From an uncultured Clostridia bacterium (GTDB lineage Bacteria > Bacillota > Clostridia > Oscillospirales > Acutalibacteraceae), in the NCBI GenBank assembly GCA_944384925.1, contig CALWVF010000032.1, positions 43,224-107,223 on the forward strand: a DNA stretch of 64,000 bases, in the 5' to 3' direction. The position numbers and the translations under genes were made by a program. The notes below the pieces were generated by a model. The model did no database searches, had not been told where the DNA came from, and was given only the letters and a program-made list of their open reading frames with translations. Positions 18,184-27,543 of this stretch are shown here, one piece after another (position 1 is the first letter of the stretch; each line of letters begins with the position of its first letter).

Positions 18184-21100
18184 TTGAATTTAAACGGAAA
18201 TTTTATAAAAGAAGATGTAAATTTGTATTATTTACTTAATGATGTTATTTTAAAATCAATTATGCCTTATATAAATAAGATAAAAGAAAATGGTCTAAAA
18301 TATCAAATAAATAAAGGGATAAAGAGTATTGATTTTGATGAAAAAATTATTTTATTGCTAAAAAAACACCTATCTCCTACTAAGGTTGTTGAAATTTCAC
18401 CATTATTAGGAAGTGTAACTATACAATATAGAAATGAAAAGATTTATATATATCCTTCAGGTATTATAGGACTTGCTGTAAATGAAATAAATATAGACAA
18501 ATCTCAATTATTAATGTCAGTTGATGACATAATTGATCAATTAGAAAAAAAATATATCACAAATGTTTCATATATTAACATGAAATTTAGGGATATGTTA
18601 GTTAATTTATGTGATAAAGGTGTATATAAACCAGAAACTGCAGAGGAAAAGACAATATATGACTTGTTAGTTCTTATATTATTATATAGTGACAGAAAAA
18701 CAAGTAGTTTGCCAGATTGGATTAGTCCAGCTTTAAATAGTTTAAAAAGATCAGAGTTAATTAAAGATTTAATAGATTCTATTGTTGGTTTTATAACATC
18801 ATTGATATCTACGATTTCGGAAAATATATATTTGGATTTAAGACTTGCTTTAGACTCTAAACTAGTTAGAATAACCCTTAATAAAAAGACGAATAGAGGA
18901 CAAATATCGGGATTACTTGGTATTCTAGGAATTGACATTAATGAAAAAATAGACAAATTTCTTGAAGATTATTTAAGTGCAAGTTTTATTAGAGGAATTG
19001 GGCAATTGGTTGTAGAAGCAATTAGCTCGATATTGTGTGATGTAAATACTGAAGAAAATATATTGGGTAATGTTAATATAAGTAAAGATAGCCAATCATT
19101 AGCAGATAAACCATTTAACATTACTATGTGCATGGGGCAAAATCCTATAAGCGAAAGAGCATTTAGATGGTTTACAAAATCAGAAATTTTAGGTGGCGAA
19201 ATGCAATATTCTGAATCTGAAGATTTTTGTAATGCTATTGTAGTTAAATCGGAATGTAAAAGTGTTATAATACCAAAAACCGTTTTAAATTTTGGCCTTA
19301 TTTCTAAGTATAATACAGAAGAATGCTTAATGAATTCAGTTATTATTTCTAATTTAAAACCAAATACACGTTATTGGTATCGTGTTGGAAATAGCAAAAA
19401 AAATATTTGGAGTAAAATTTATACTTTTAAAACACCACTAGAATCTAATGAATTTACATTTATAAATTTATCAGATTCTCAAGGAATGATAAAAGCTGAT
19501 TATGATTTATTTACAGAAATATTTAAAAGTGCTGTTGAAAATGTTTCAAACTCTGAATTTGTTACACATTTAGGTGACTTTGTAGATGATGGAAATAATG
19601 AGGATTATTGGAATTGGGTTTTGAGTAGTGATGTTTGGAAAGAACAAGCAGTGGTGCCACTATCGGGTAATCATGAATCATGGCTAAGCAATTCTATAGC
19701 AGGATATAGTACCGACAATCCCATTGTACGTCATTTTTATGTTTCAAATATTCCTAATCAAGATTTATCATCTGGAATATATTACTCTTATATTTATAAA
19801 AATGTGACATTTATTGTTTTAAATACTAATGATATTAATTCAGATTGTAAAATTAGTGATGAACAGTTTAATTGGGCATATAATACTGCAATGTCTGCAA
19901 CAACTAAATGGAAAATTATTTTAATGCATAAGTCAATTTATTCTAATGGACCACATAGTTCAGATGATGATGTTAGAGGTATTATGAATCAAATTGTTTG
20001 CTTATGCGATAAAGCAAAAATAGATATTGTTTTTTCAGGGCATGACCATGTTTATGTCAGAACCCCTTTTATGAAGAATAATAATAGAGTTTTTCATAAA
20101 ACAAAGATATTAACTAAATCAGATATAGCATATGAAACAGCTGTTAACCCTGAAGGTACATTATATATTATGCCAGGAACAACTGGAGTTAAAAATTATA
20201 ATCAAGATTTATCTATGCCAATTATAACAGAAAAAATTAGTCAACCATGTTGCCCCACCTATTCAAAAGTAGAAGTTACGGATAATATTATTTATTTTAC
20301 AGCCTACCAATATAATGCATGTGATAATAGTACAGAAGTTATAGATAGCTATGCAATAGAAAAAACAAAAGTAATCAATAGTGTTGATAATATTAAAAAA
20401 AAGCTTATTTCAAAAGGCAGTAAACCATTAAAAGCTGTTGTTGTGGGCAATAAAAAAGAATTTTTACAAGCAATTAATGATGAAGAGATAACTAATATTG
20501 TGACTAATGGGAGCGATATAAATTTAGAGGATATGTTTGGAAGACCATCCATATGTGGGATAAAAAGAGATTTAGAAATCAGCGGAAGTTCGCGTATTGC
20601 AAGGGTATGTTTTAAAATACAAAATCATGCAAAACTAACTATATCAGGTAATGTTTATGTGGATAATACAAGAAAAAAGTTTTCAATATATCGTTCTATA
20701 AACAATATAGAATTATATGAAAATGCAATTTTAGAATTAAACGATAATGTAGCACTTAAAACTGAATTTGGAACTGGAAAAAATGGATATTGTATTTTAC
20801 TGAAAGGTAAAGGTTCTAAAGTAATTGTAAATAGTAATAGTGAAAATTTTGGCTCTAAAGGAGTAATAAAGTCTATAGTTAATGGTACAAGTGTTATATT
20901 AAATTCAGGGAAATATTCAACATGTAAAGGAAATTATGCTTTAGATATATCGGGAAATTTAATAATTAACAACGCAACTATAAATGGACTGATCATTAAA
21001 AAAGATGCAGAAGTATATATGAATAATGGCATAATAAATAATAATAAAGGTCCATCTGCAGTTAATGTTATAGGTAAGTTTTATATATTAGGAGGGAGGG

Positions 21101-21498
21101 TGTCCCCGGATAGCACAGAAAAGAGTATCAATTTAATAGGTGAATTGTGTACACTACATATAATTCCGGATCATAATGGAAGTATACAAATAGGAAATAA
21201 AATAGCCTTTTTTGGAAGTGTTGAAGAAGATTTGTTGAAATTAAAGAATTATGCAAACTATAATGTAGAATATAGTATTATAAAACAAGAGATAGGTTCT
21301 TTAATAGATATTTGTAAACTTAATTTTACAAATTGTAATATTATTGAATTAAATAACAAAAAAGAAATAGATTTACCGAAAGGGCAGTATTATTTAGTTT
21401 TAAGGAAACATTTTGATGTAAATAATGAATTAAAAAAAGAAAATAGGAATGCGTATATATATAGTAAGATAAAGTATATAGATAATGATAATAAATAA
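18184..21498 (+). CDS. giant purple-acid-phosphatase-like protein with beta-helix tail
   Basis: A 1104-residue protein in four parts. Residues 1-310 are helical and unrecognised. About 312-420 is the fibronectin-like purple acid phosphatase N-domain (LKPNTRYWYRVG). About 425-690 is a calcineurin-type metallophosphoesterase with SDSQG, GDFVDDG, GNHE, LMHKS and GHDHVY, so all metal-binding motifs are present. About 740-1040 is a repetitive beta-helix region. No signal peptide is visible, which is odd since such enzymes are normally secreted. TTG 18184 lies 13 bases after GAAAGGAA, a weak start. It is monocistronic, with a bidirectional terminator to queH. Confidence 0.75.
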   Translation: MNLNGNFIKEDVNLYYLLNDVILKSIMPYINKIKENGLKYQINKGIKSIDFDEKIILLLKKHLSPTKVVEISPLLGSVTIQYRNEKIYIYPSGIIGLAVNEINIDKSQLLMSVDDIIDQLEKKYITNVSYINMKFRDMLVNLCDKGVYKPETAEEKTIYDLLVLILLYSDRKTSSLPDWISPALNSLKRSELIKDLIDSIVGFITSLISTISENIYLDLRLALDSKLVRITLNKKTNRGQISGLLGILGIDINEKIDKFLEDYLSASFIRGIGQLVVEAISSILCDVNTEENILGNVNISKDSQSLADKPFNITMCMGQNPISERAFRWFTKSEILGGEMQYSESEDFCNAIVVKSECKSVIIPKTVLNFGLISKYNTEECLMNSVIISNLKPNTRYWYRVGNSKKNIWSKIYTFKTPLESNEFTFINLSDSQGMIKADYDLFTEIFKSAVENVSNSEFVTHLGDFVDDGNNEDYWNWVLSSDVWKEQAVVPLSGNHESWLSNSIAGYSTDNPIVRHFYVSNIPNQDLSSGIYYSYIYKNVTFIVLNTNDINSDCKISDEQFNWAYNTAMSATTKWKIILMHKSIYSNGPHSSDDDVRGIMNQIVCLCDKAKIDIVFSGHDHVYVRTPFMKNNNRVFHKTKILTKSDIAYETAVNPEGTLYIMPGTTGVKNYNQDLSMPIITEKISQPCCPTYSKVEVTDNIIYFTAYQYNACDNSTEVIDSYAIEKTKVINSVDNIKKKLISKGSKPLKAVVVGNKKEFLQAINDEEITNIVTNGSDINLEDMFGRPSICGIKRDLEISGSSRIARVCFKIQNHAKLTISGNVYVDNTRKKFSIYRSINNIELYENAILELNDNVALKTEFGTGKNGYCILLKGKGSKVIVNSNSENFGSKGVIKSIVNGTSVILNSGKYSTCKGNYALDISGNLIINNATINGLIIKKDAEVYMNNGIINNNKGPSAVNVIGKFYILGGRVSPDSTEKSINLIGELCTLHIIPDHNGSIQIGNKIAFFGSVEEDLLKLKNYANYNVEYSIIKQEIGSLIDICKLNFTNCNIIELNNKKEIDLPKGQYYLVLRKHFDVNNELKKENRNAYIYSKIKYIDNDNK

Positions 21499-21529
21499 AA
21501 GAACAAACTAATTACTAGCTTGTTCTTTT
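21497..21529. terminator. bidirectional terminator phosphatase / queH
   Basis: AAAAGAACAA (21497-21506) pairs with TTGTTCTTTT (21520-21529) between convergent genes. Confidence 0.85.
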
Positions 21530-21543
21530 GTTTAATTTAAAAA

Positions 21544-22173
21544 TTATTTTTTATTGTTTTGAGAATATATGCATCCGCAATATTGTTGTCTATATAAGTT
21601 ATAAATTTTTGATAATTCTATAGACCTTTTAAAACCATTTCTTTTTTTAAAATCAGAATATAAATAGTTTATATTATATTTTTTTGAAATTTTTTCACCC
21701 AATTCATTTAAAATTTGTGAATCTTTAAGCGGGCTAATAGAAAGAGTAGAAGTAAAATAATCAAAATTTTTTTGATGTGCTATTTCTGCGGTTGCTAATA
21801 ACCTTAATTCATAACATTTAAGACATCTTTTTCCACCTTCGGGTTCTAACTCAAGTCCTTTACTTATGTTTATAAATTTTTTATAGTCATAATTTCCTTC
21901 AATAAAATCTATAGTATTAATTGCTGGAAATATATTTAAAAACTTTTTTTGTTCTTTAAGTCTTGTAATATATTCATCTTTAGGAAATATATTTGGATTA
22001 TAATAAAAAACAGTTATCTTAAAATATTTAGATAGGTACTCTATGGTATAACTACTGCATGGTGCACAACAACTATGGAGAAGTAAAGATGGAGTAAGAT
22101 TATTTTTTTGAATATTATTAATAATGTTGTCTAATTCTAATTGATAATTTTTTTTCATATTAAACTCACTCAT
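21544..22173 (-). CDS. queH: epoxyqueuosine reductase QueH
   Basis: A 209-residue cytosolic enzyme of the QueH (DUF208) family, which reduces epoxyqueuosine to queuosine in tRNA in place of QueG. The cysteine set is visible: SCCAPCSS near residue 34, RCLKCYELR near residue 117 and YCGC near residue 199; these are the iron-sulfur and redox cysteines. Other motifs are FYYNPNIFP and EGGKRC. The ribosome binding site is weak for ATG 22173 and ATG 22158 is an alternative. It is convergent with the large phosphatase gene. Confidence 0.93.
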   Translation of the reverse strand: MSEFNMKKNYQLELDNIINNIQKNNLTPSLLLHSCCAPCSSYTIEYLSKYFKITVFYYNPNIFPKDEYITRLKEQKKFLNIFPAINTIDFIEGNYDYKKFINISKGLELEPEGGKRCLKCYELRLLATAEIAHQKNFDYFTSTLSISPLKDSQILNELGEKISKKYNINYLYSDFKKRNGFKRSIELSKIYNLYRQQYCGCIYSQNNKK

Positions 22174-22210
22174 ATTAATTTATATATTTAAATAAAAAGT
22201 TTATAAAATT

Positions 22211-22246
22211 AACAAAGCATCCTAAAATTAGAATGCTTTGTTTTTG
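22211..22246 (-). terminator. terminator of the nucleotide translocase gene
   Basis: AACAAAGCAT (22211-22220) pairs with ATGCTTTGTT (22233-22242); A/T tracts flank both sides, so it may serve either strand. Confidence 0.75.
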
Positions 22247-22258
22247 TTAAATTATTAA

Positions 22259-23788
22259 CTATTTAGCATTAGCAGCAGCTTCATTTTCAGCTATAAGTTT
22301 TTCATATCTAGTATTTAATTTAAATACTGAAGCAATCCATCCTCCAACAACAATTAAAACAATTGCGCCAACTATGCCAGATAAACCAGCCATTGTTGTT
22401 CCTAAAGGCATTATAGCAACAAGGATTTGTTGGATTGTTGCTCCGCCACCTTTACCAAGGCGACCTGCGATAACTTCGACAGCTGCTTGACCTTTAGATT
22501 TACTTTCAGGATCTAGTGGCAAATAAGCCATTTGTTTTGTAGAATCAAATAATGAATATTTAACAGATTTTGTGAATGCATCTATTACTAAACCAACAGC
22601 AAATGCAATATTTAATATACTTATTCCAAAAATACTAGCATTTATACCCACATGATTTTCATATAAAATAGTAGAAAAGAATAAAATACTACCAACAAAA
22701 AGGATTGAAGGAGTTATTAATGCTGCAGTTCTCCATTTACATCTTCTTAATATATTAGTTCCAATGAAAGACATAGCAATTGTCAATACACCAGTAATCA
22801 TAGATAAAGTTGCCATTTTGCTTATATAATCATTTTTATCTGGAACTAATAACTTCATTTGTTCATACCATACGCACTCAGTTAATGCCATAGATATACC
22901 ATAACCAATAACTAATACAGATATTAATAACAAATATGGAGAAGTAAATATGAATTTAAGACTTTCCCCAATACCCATTTTAGGTTTCTTTTTCTTAACA
23001 ACAATTTGGTCAGCATCATAGAATCTAGGATCTGTAAATACATACTTATTTAAATAGTAATAAAGAGAAAGTAAAATTGCTCCTATTATCAATACAGCTA
23101 TCATTTGAATTCTTACGCTGATTACGAATACATCTGAGGTGGTTGTCATACTTTTGGCTAATCTAGAAAGGAATTTTAAGAATGTGCCTGATAAAATAAG
23201 ACCTATGTTACCGACAGAAGCAAAAAAAGCGTAGAAACGTTTAACTTCATCTTTTTTAGTTGTTTGGTTAGCTAATTGCCAGAATAGAGCAGAGATTACA
23301 AGGCTTCCCCAAAGCTCAGAAATAATGTAAAATAATGTGATACTCCAGTTTCCTATTATAGGCCAAAAAGCCTTTAAAACAGGAACACTACTTTGCAAAC
23401 TTTGTATTGTTTCAGATGACATATGTATGTATGGCGCCATAGGATACAGAACAAATCCAAATAATGCAAAAAATGATAAAAAGAATATTATGATTATGTA
23501 GAAAACTTTTTTAAAATCAAATTTATTGACTAGTTTTGCAAATATTATAACTGATAAGAATGCGAAAACAATAACTAATAATTTTGCAGCACCAACAGAA
23601 GTAGCTCCTGCTGCGTCTACAAGCAAAGTAGTTTTAAGATCTCTGATTAATGTGTAAATAAATAATATGCATAGCATCATAAAGCTCATTGGAAGAAATT
23701 TCTTCAATTCATATACATGAATTGGAAAAACTACCTCTTGAAATTTGTTAAACTTCGGTGGATTATTACCGATACCTTCATTACTCAT
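22259..23788 (-). CDS. ATP/ADP translocase (NTT/Tlc) family nucleotide transporter
   Basis: A 509-residue membrane protein with about 12 hydrophobic segments. The start (KKFLPMSFMMLCILFIYTL then RDLKTTLLVDAAGA) matches the NTT family N-terminus, and later GKGGGATIQQIL and the SELWGSLVISALFWQLANQ segment fit the same family. Members exchange ATP for ADP, or import nucleotides, in Chlamydiae, Rickettsiales and plastids. A free-living spore former would not need energy parasitism, so the substrate may be another nucleotide. Start ATG 23788 is behind GAGGGG. It is monocistronic and divergent from the cotJ operon. Confidence 0.88.
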   Translation of the reverse strand: MSNEGIGNNPPKFNKFQEVVFPIHVYELKKFLPMSFMMLCILFIYTLIRDLKTTLLVDAAGATSVGAAKLLVIVFAFLSVIIFAKLVNKFDFKKVFYIIIIFFLSFFALFGFVLYPMAPYIHMSSETIQSLQSSVPVLKAFWPIIGNWSITLFYIISELWGSLVISALFWQLANQTTKKDEVKRFYAFFASVGNIGLILSGTFLKFLSRLAKSMTTTSDVFVISVRIQMIAVLIIGAILLSLYYYLNKYVFTDPRFYDADQIVVKKKKPKMGIGESLKFIFTSPYLLLISVLVIGYGISMALTECVWYEQMKLLVPDKNDYISKMATLSMITGVLTIAMSFIGTNILRRCKWRTAALITPSILFVGSILFFSTILYENHVGINASIFGISILNIAFAVGLVIDAFTKSVKYSLFDSTKQMAYLPLDPESKSKGQAAVEVIAGRLGKGGGATIQQILVAIMPLGTTMAGLSGIVGAIVLIVVGGWIASVFKLNTRYEKLIAENEAAANAK

Positions 23789-24311
23789 AAAAAACCCCTC
23801 TTCATTAATATAGTAAAAATAAAAAACTATAAATGCCTAATCAATATAATTAAACTATGCTTAAATTAGTCTTATAAAAGATTATGAAGAACATCAACAA
23901 TTAATTCTAAAAATCTGTTTAATATAAGAGATAATAATTAATTAAAATTGACATTATCAAAATACTTAAAAAAATAAATTTGGAATAAGCTTAATAAGTT
24001 ATAGAGTAAATATATTGATTAATATTCATATGAGAATTTAAGAATTAAATTAATTAAACTATAATTTGTTAATAAATTTAACATAATAAATCCCCATAAA
24101 CACTCACATTTCTTATTATACCAATAAATTATTAATAATACAATCGTTTTTTTTATTTTTTTACACTTTTATACAAATATTCTACATAATTAAAGGGTAT
24201 ATTTATATTTTTTGTATTGTTTCGACATTTTTTTCATGGATTATTATATTAACATTTTTTAATTTGAAATCATATTATATAATGTAATCTAAATTAAAGG
24301 AGGAAAATATA
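23789..24311. other. divergent intergenic region, translocase / cotJ
   Basis: About 520 bases, very AT-rich, with no open frame that I can support. It must hold the promoters of both flanking genes. One Spo0A-box-like site is at 24221. I found no convincing sigma-E pair in front of cotJA. Confidence 0.6.
24221..24227 (-). promoter_or_regulatory. candidate Spo0A box
   Basis: TTCGACA here reads TGTCGAA on the minus strand, a perfect match to the Spo0A box core. It lies 84 bases before cotJA and 430 bases before the translocase gene. A 7-base match alone is weak evidence. Confidence 0.35.
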
Positions 24312-24515
24312 ATGCTTCATGATATATATAACATGAAAGAAAAGGAATATGGTATATCGTCACTTCCAGCTAATACAGTTGTAGCTATGGCATATGTACC
24401 TTATCAAAAAAATATGAATAAGATTTACACCCCAGAGCAAGGATTAGACCAAGGAACACTTTTTCCTGTTCTAGATAAGCCTTTTTTGGCTGCAGGGGGT
24501 GACTGCCATGAATGA
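24312..24515 (+). CDS. cotJA: spore coat associated protein CotJA
   Basis: A 67-residue protein with the CotJA pattern VAMAYVPYQ..NKIYTPEQGLDQGTLFPVLDKPF. It is the first gene of the cotJA-cotJB-cotJC operon, whose products form part of the inner coat and, with CotJC, a manganese-catalase-like complex. ATG 24312 follows AAAGGAGG. Its end overlaps cotJB. In Bacillus subtilis the operon is sigma-E dependent; the equivalent is expected here but the promoter is not clear. Confidence 0.93.
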   Translation: MLHDIYNMKEKEYGISSLPANTVVAMAYVPYQKNMNKIYTPEQGLDQGTLFPVLDKPFLAAGGDCHE

Positions 24516-24762
24516 TAGGCAAAAATTAATGAAACAAATTGCATCTTTAGATTTTGCAATTATAGAGCTGCATATTTTCTTAAATACTCACCCTGACGAT
24601 ATGGTTGCTGCTCAGAAAATGGACGAGTATATTGAAAAAAGCAATAAGTTACGTGCAGAGTATGAAGAAAAATATGGACCAATACAATCAACAGACATTA
24701 ACTCTAACCAATGGGCTTGGATATCAAATCCGTGGCCTTGGGACAATGAGGAGGGGGAATAA
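24508..24762 (+). CDS. cotJB: spore coat protein CotJB
   Basis: An 84-residue protein with the CotJB pattern LMKQIASLDFAIIELHIFLNTHP and a Trp/Pro-rich C-terminus (WAWISNPWPWDNE). ATG 24508 lies six bases after GGGGGTG and overlaps cotJA by 8 bases, so the two are coupled; the in-frame GTG at 24499 lies within the ribosome binding site. It is a spore coat component thought to assemble with CotJA and CotJC. Confidence 0.92.
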   Translation: MNDRQKLMKQIASLDFAIIELHIFLNTHPDDMVAAQKMDEYIEKSNKLRAEYEEKYGPIQSTDINSNQWAWISNPWPWDNEEGE

Positions 24763-24765
24763 GAG

Positions 24766-25404
24766 ATGTTTGTGTATGAAAAAAAACTTGAGTATCCTAT
24801 AAATATTAAGAACACAAACCCAGCTTTGGCCAAGATTATAATTTCCCAGTATGGAGGTCCAGACGGAGAACTAGGTGCTTCGTTGAGATATTTAAGCCAA
24901 AGATATAGTATGCCATATCCTGAGTTAAAGGCTATTTTAACAGATATTGGAACAGAAGAATTAAATCATCTTGAAATGATTGGTGCAATTGTGTATCAAT
25001 TGACAAAAAATTTGACTATGGATGAAATTAAAAAAGCGGGATTCGATGCATACTTTGTAGATCATACGACAGGAATTTATCCTAGTGCAGCGAATGGAAC
25101 TCCATATAATGCATTTTCAATGCAAGTTAAGGGAGATACTATTACAGACTTACACGAAGATTTAGCAGCAGAACAAAAAGCAAGAACAACCTATGATAAT
25201 ATTTTAAGATTCTGCGATGATCCAGATGTAATAGATCCTATAAGGTTTTTGAGAGAAAGGGAAGTAGTTCATTATCAAAGATTTGGTGAGGGATTAAGAA
25301 TAGCAACAGATAAACTAGATAGTAAAAATTTCTATGCCTTTAACCCATCTTTTGACAGAAAGTGTAATAATCCAAATAATAACAATAACCAAAAAAGAAA
25401 GTAA
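24766..25404 (+). CDS. cotJC: spore coat protein CotJC, manganese catalase family
   Basis: A 212-residue ferritin-like protein of the manganese catalase family. Metal ligands are visible in the helix ILTDIGTEELNHLEMIGAIV near residues 62-81 and in DLHEDLAAEQKARTTYDNIL near residue 128, with REREVVHYQRFGE near residue 165. It probably decomposes hydrogen peroxide in the spore coat. The C-terminus ends in an Asn-rich basic tail. It starts four bases after cotJB, with GAGGAGGGGG upstream. Confidence 0.94.
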   Translation: MFVYEKKLEYPINIKNTNPALAKIIISQYGGPDGELGASLRYLSQRYSMPYPELKAILTDIGTEELNHLEMIGAIVYQLTKNLTMDEIKKAGFDAYFVDHTTGIYPSAANGTPYNAFSMQVKGDTITDLHEDLAAEQKARTTYDNILRFCDDPDVIDPIRFLREREVVHYQRFGEGLRIATDKLDSKNFYAFNPSFDRKCNNPNNNNNQKRK

Positions 25405-25411
25405 TAATTTT

Positions 25412-25438
25412 AAAGGCTTCTATTTAGAAGCCTTTGTT
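25412..25438 (+). terminator. terminator of the cotJ operon
   Basis: AAAGGCTTCTA pairs with TAGAAGCCTTT (25412-25435), just after cotJC. The next 260 bases to 25700 hold no gene I can support. Confidence 0.8.
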
Positions 25439-25700
25439 ATACATAAAGATTTTTTGTATAATATAAAGTTTATGTATAGATTAAAAAATTAATAATAGTC
25501 ACTAAAAATAAGTAAAAAATGCTATAAAACATACAATATATTTTTATATGTAAAGATTATTAACAAATAATTTTTATTTCATATAAGTAGTGTTGTGACA
25601 GATTATAATATTTAATGGTAAAGTATATATAAAATGAAAATAACTTAATGTGTAAATTGATTCGATTAAGATTTATGTTTCTAGGTTTTTATGTCAAAAT

Positions 25701-26090
25701 TTATATATTTTTATCAAATTTTACTCCGAAACCTATCCACCTGCCATCTATATTTTCTAAAACTAGTTCTTTGTTGTTATAATCTGTTAAAGATAACCTT
25801 TTTACAATTTTAAGCCCTTTTCTTTCAAAATCCCTTTGTATTTCTTCTTGATTATCTGCAACTATATAAACATCATATCCATAGCCATATAGTTCACGAT
25901 TTGGAATAACTTTTTTACCATTTGAATCAGTCAGGATAATCTCAATGTCATCTTTGTATAAACATATGTGAGATTCTGAGGAATTCAAGTATTCAACAGA
26001 GTTAAAATCTAATTTTTCGATATAAAAGTTGGCAGTATTTTTTATATTAGGTGTTGGAAAAACGGGGTTGGTTGTATATAATTTATTCAT
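25701..26090 (-). CDS. VOC-superfamily (glyoxalase/bleomycin-resistance-like) protein
   Basis: A 129-residue single VOC protein with paired beta-alpha-beta-beta-beta modules: an N-terminal PVFPTPNIKNTANFYIEKLDF, then SHICLYKDDIEIILTD and a C-terminal module ending LVLENIDGRWIGFGVKFD. These proteins bind a metal or small ligands and include resistance proteins and lyases; the substrate here is unknown. The start ATG 26090 is preceded by GAGAGG; an upstream ATG at 26120 lacks a site. It is monocistronic. Confidence 0.8.
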   Translation of the reverse strand: MNKLYTTNPVFPTPNIKNTANFYIEKLDFNSVEYLNSSESHICLYKDDIEIILTDSNGKKVIPNRELYGYGYDVYIVADNQEEIQRDFERKGLKIVKRLSLTDYNNKELVLENIDGRWIGFGVKFDKNI

Positions 26091-26515
26091 TAAAATACCT
26101 CTCTCTATATATTGAAACATTACTAATTATACATTATATAAAGGTCAAATAAAAAGTAAAGAAGGAAATTTTATAGAAAATTAATGCCCATAAACTCGAG
26201 CATAGATATACAATATACTTGTAGAACTAACAAAATATTGGTGAATATAATATTATTATATAATGTAATAACTATTCTTAGATTGTAGTAATAGACAAAG
26301 TTATGCTACCAAGAAAGTAAAATTTTAAAAATAAATTAGATAGCATAAATTTTCACAAATTTAACATATTATTTAATTAAAATTCAATAATTATATAGGT
26401 ATGAGTAACAATGAATATAACAATAAATGAGATATTAATAGTAGATACTTACAAATATTTACTGTTAATAAAAATCTTTACAGCTACTTTAAAAATTATT
26501 TGTATATTTAAATGG
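26091..26515. other. intergenic region upstream of the secreted beta-helix gene
   Basis: About 425 AT-rich bases between divergent genes. Only tiny, unsupported frames occur. No structured RNA was recognised. Confidence 0.5.
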
Positions 26516-26544
26516 TTGATTTTTTAATTTGATTATGGTACAAT
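26516..26544 (+). promoter_or_regulatory. promoter of the secreted beta-helix gene
   Basis: TTGATT (26516-26521), 17 bases and TACAAT (26539-26544), 36 bases before the start codon. Confidence 0.7.
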
Positions 26545-26580
26545 ACAAAAGAAATTTTAGTAAAAAAAGGAGAGAATCAA

Positions 26581-27246
26581 ATGAAAAAATATTTAAAAAA
26601 TTTGAGATCTTATAAAGCAATGGTCTTATCATTGGTAATGGTTGTTGTATTTTCGTTAAGTGCTTCTTCTGCTAAAGCTTATAATACTACTTATGATACT
26701 TATGATGCACATGATGAGCCGTCTTTAAGATTTGCAATTTCTCATGCGAAAAATGGAGATTTTATTAGAGTTAACAATGATATTGTATTACATGGAGATT
26801 TAAAAATTAAAAAATCTATTACAGTAGATTTAGGATTTCATGCAATATCTTTTAAAAATTCAAGATATGGATTATACATAGATTTAAGCTATTTAAAATC
26901 AGTTGTGTTACAAAATGGTTCTATCTATGGAACTAATGGTGTGGATTATAGCTTAGACGATTGTGGTGGAAATGCAGTAACTGTTGCTGGAGGCAATACA
27001 ACAATATCAAATGTATCTTTATTTGGAGGAAATGGTGCAAATGGTTTCTTCATTCCAGGTGATGGAGCTTCTGCTTTAACAGTTAAGTATGGTAATGTTT
27101 ATTTAGATTATGTTTATCTAAAAGGTGGTAATGCAGGAACGGCTAGTAATAATGCTCGTGTAGGAAAAGCTGCATATGCTTTAAAAGGAGCGGTGTTTAG
27201 TATTGGAAGAGGATGGACATATAATAATGGGGAAGGTAGATATTAA
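26581..27246 (+). CDS. secreted beta-helix (pectate-lyase-like) surface protein
   Basis: A 221-residue exported protein. It has a signal peptide at residues 1-34 ending SAKA, then repeated short strands with turn glycines (LHGDLKIKKSITVDLGFHAI, VVLQNGSIYG, NAVTVAGGNTTISNVSLFGGNG), typical of a right-handed parallel beta-helix. No catalytic set is recognisable and no wall anchor is present. The length is short for a full lyase, so a structural or adhesive role is as likely. It has its own promoter and terminator. The tail of the large phosphatase at 18184 is built similarly. Confidence 0.65.
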   Translation: MKKYLKNLRSYKAMVLSLVMVVVFSLSASSAKAYNTTYDTYDAHDEPSLRFAISHAKNGDFIRVNNDIVLHGDLKIKKSITVDLGFHAISFKNSRYGLYIDLSYLKSVVLQNGSIYGTNGVDYSLDDCGGNAVTVAGGNTTISNVSLFGGNGANGFFIPGDGASALTVKYGNVYLDYVYLKGGNAGTASNNARVGKAAYALKGAVFSIGRGWTYNNGEGRY

Positions 27247-27277
27247 TATACTTAAAATAACTTCTTTTAACTAAAGA

Positions 27278-27314
27278 GTAAGCAATGGTAAGATTAATTC
27301 TTACTATTGCTTAT
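27278..27314 (+). terminator. terminator after the beta-helix gene
   Basis: A 15-16-bp stem with one G-T pair (27278-27293 with 27299-27314), followed by TTTTGC. Confidence 0.75.
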
Positions 27315-27461
27315 TTTGCATTATTCAATAAAAATTTTTATGCACTTAGAATTAAATACCTATATAAAAACTGTGCCTAACACTTTATAATTATTAATTT
27401 ATGATAATATCAATCACCGACTCTACAATTTTATTTACTAATACAATATTTAGATGTTAAA

Positions 27462-27492
27462 AAGTAAGCATTAAAATTTTTAATGCTTACTT
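27462..27492. terminator. terminator-like hairpin near spo0A end
   Basis: A perfect 15-bp stem AAGTAAGCATTAAAA (27462-27476) with TTTTAATGCTTACTT (27478-27492), 50 bases beyond the spo0A stop. It can serve the minus strand. Confidence 0.7.
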
Positions 27493-27543
27493 CATATTTT
27501 TAGGATATTATAAAATTTTATATATTGATAATTTAATTATTTA

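Noticed and set aside
21544..22173. QueH gene as a degraded radical-SAM or rubredoxin-like gene
   Set aside because: All cysteine motifs and length match QueH, so no degradation is evident.
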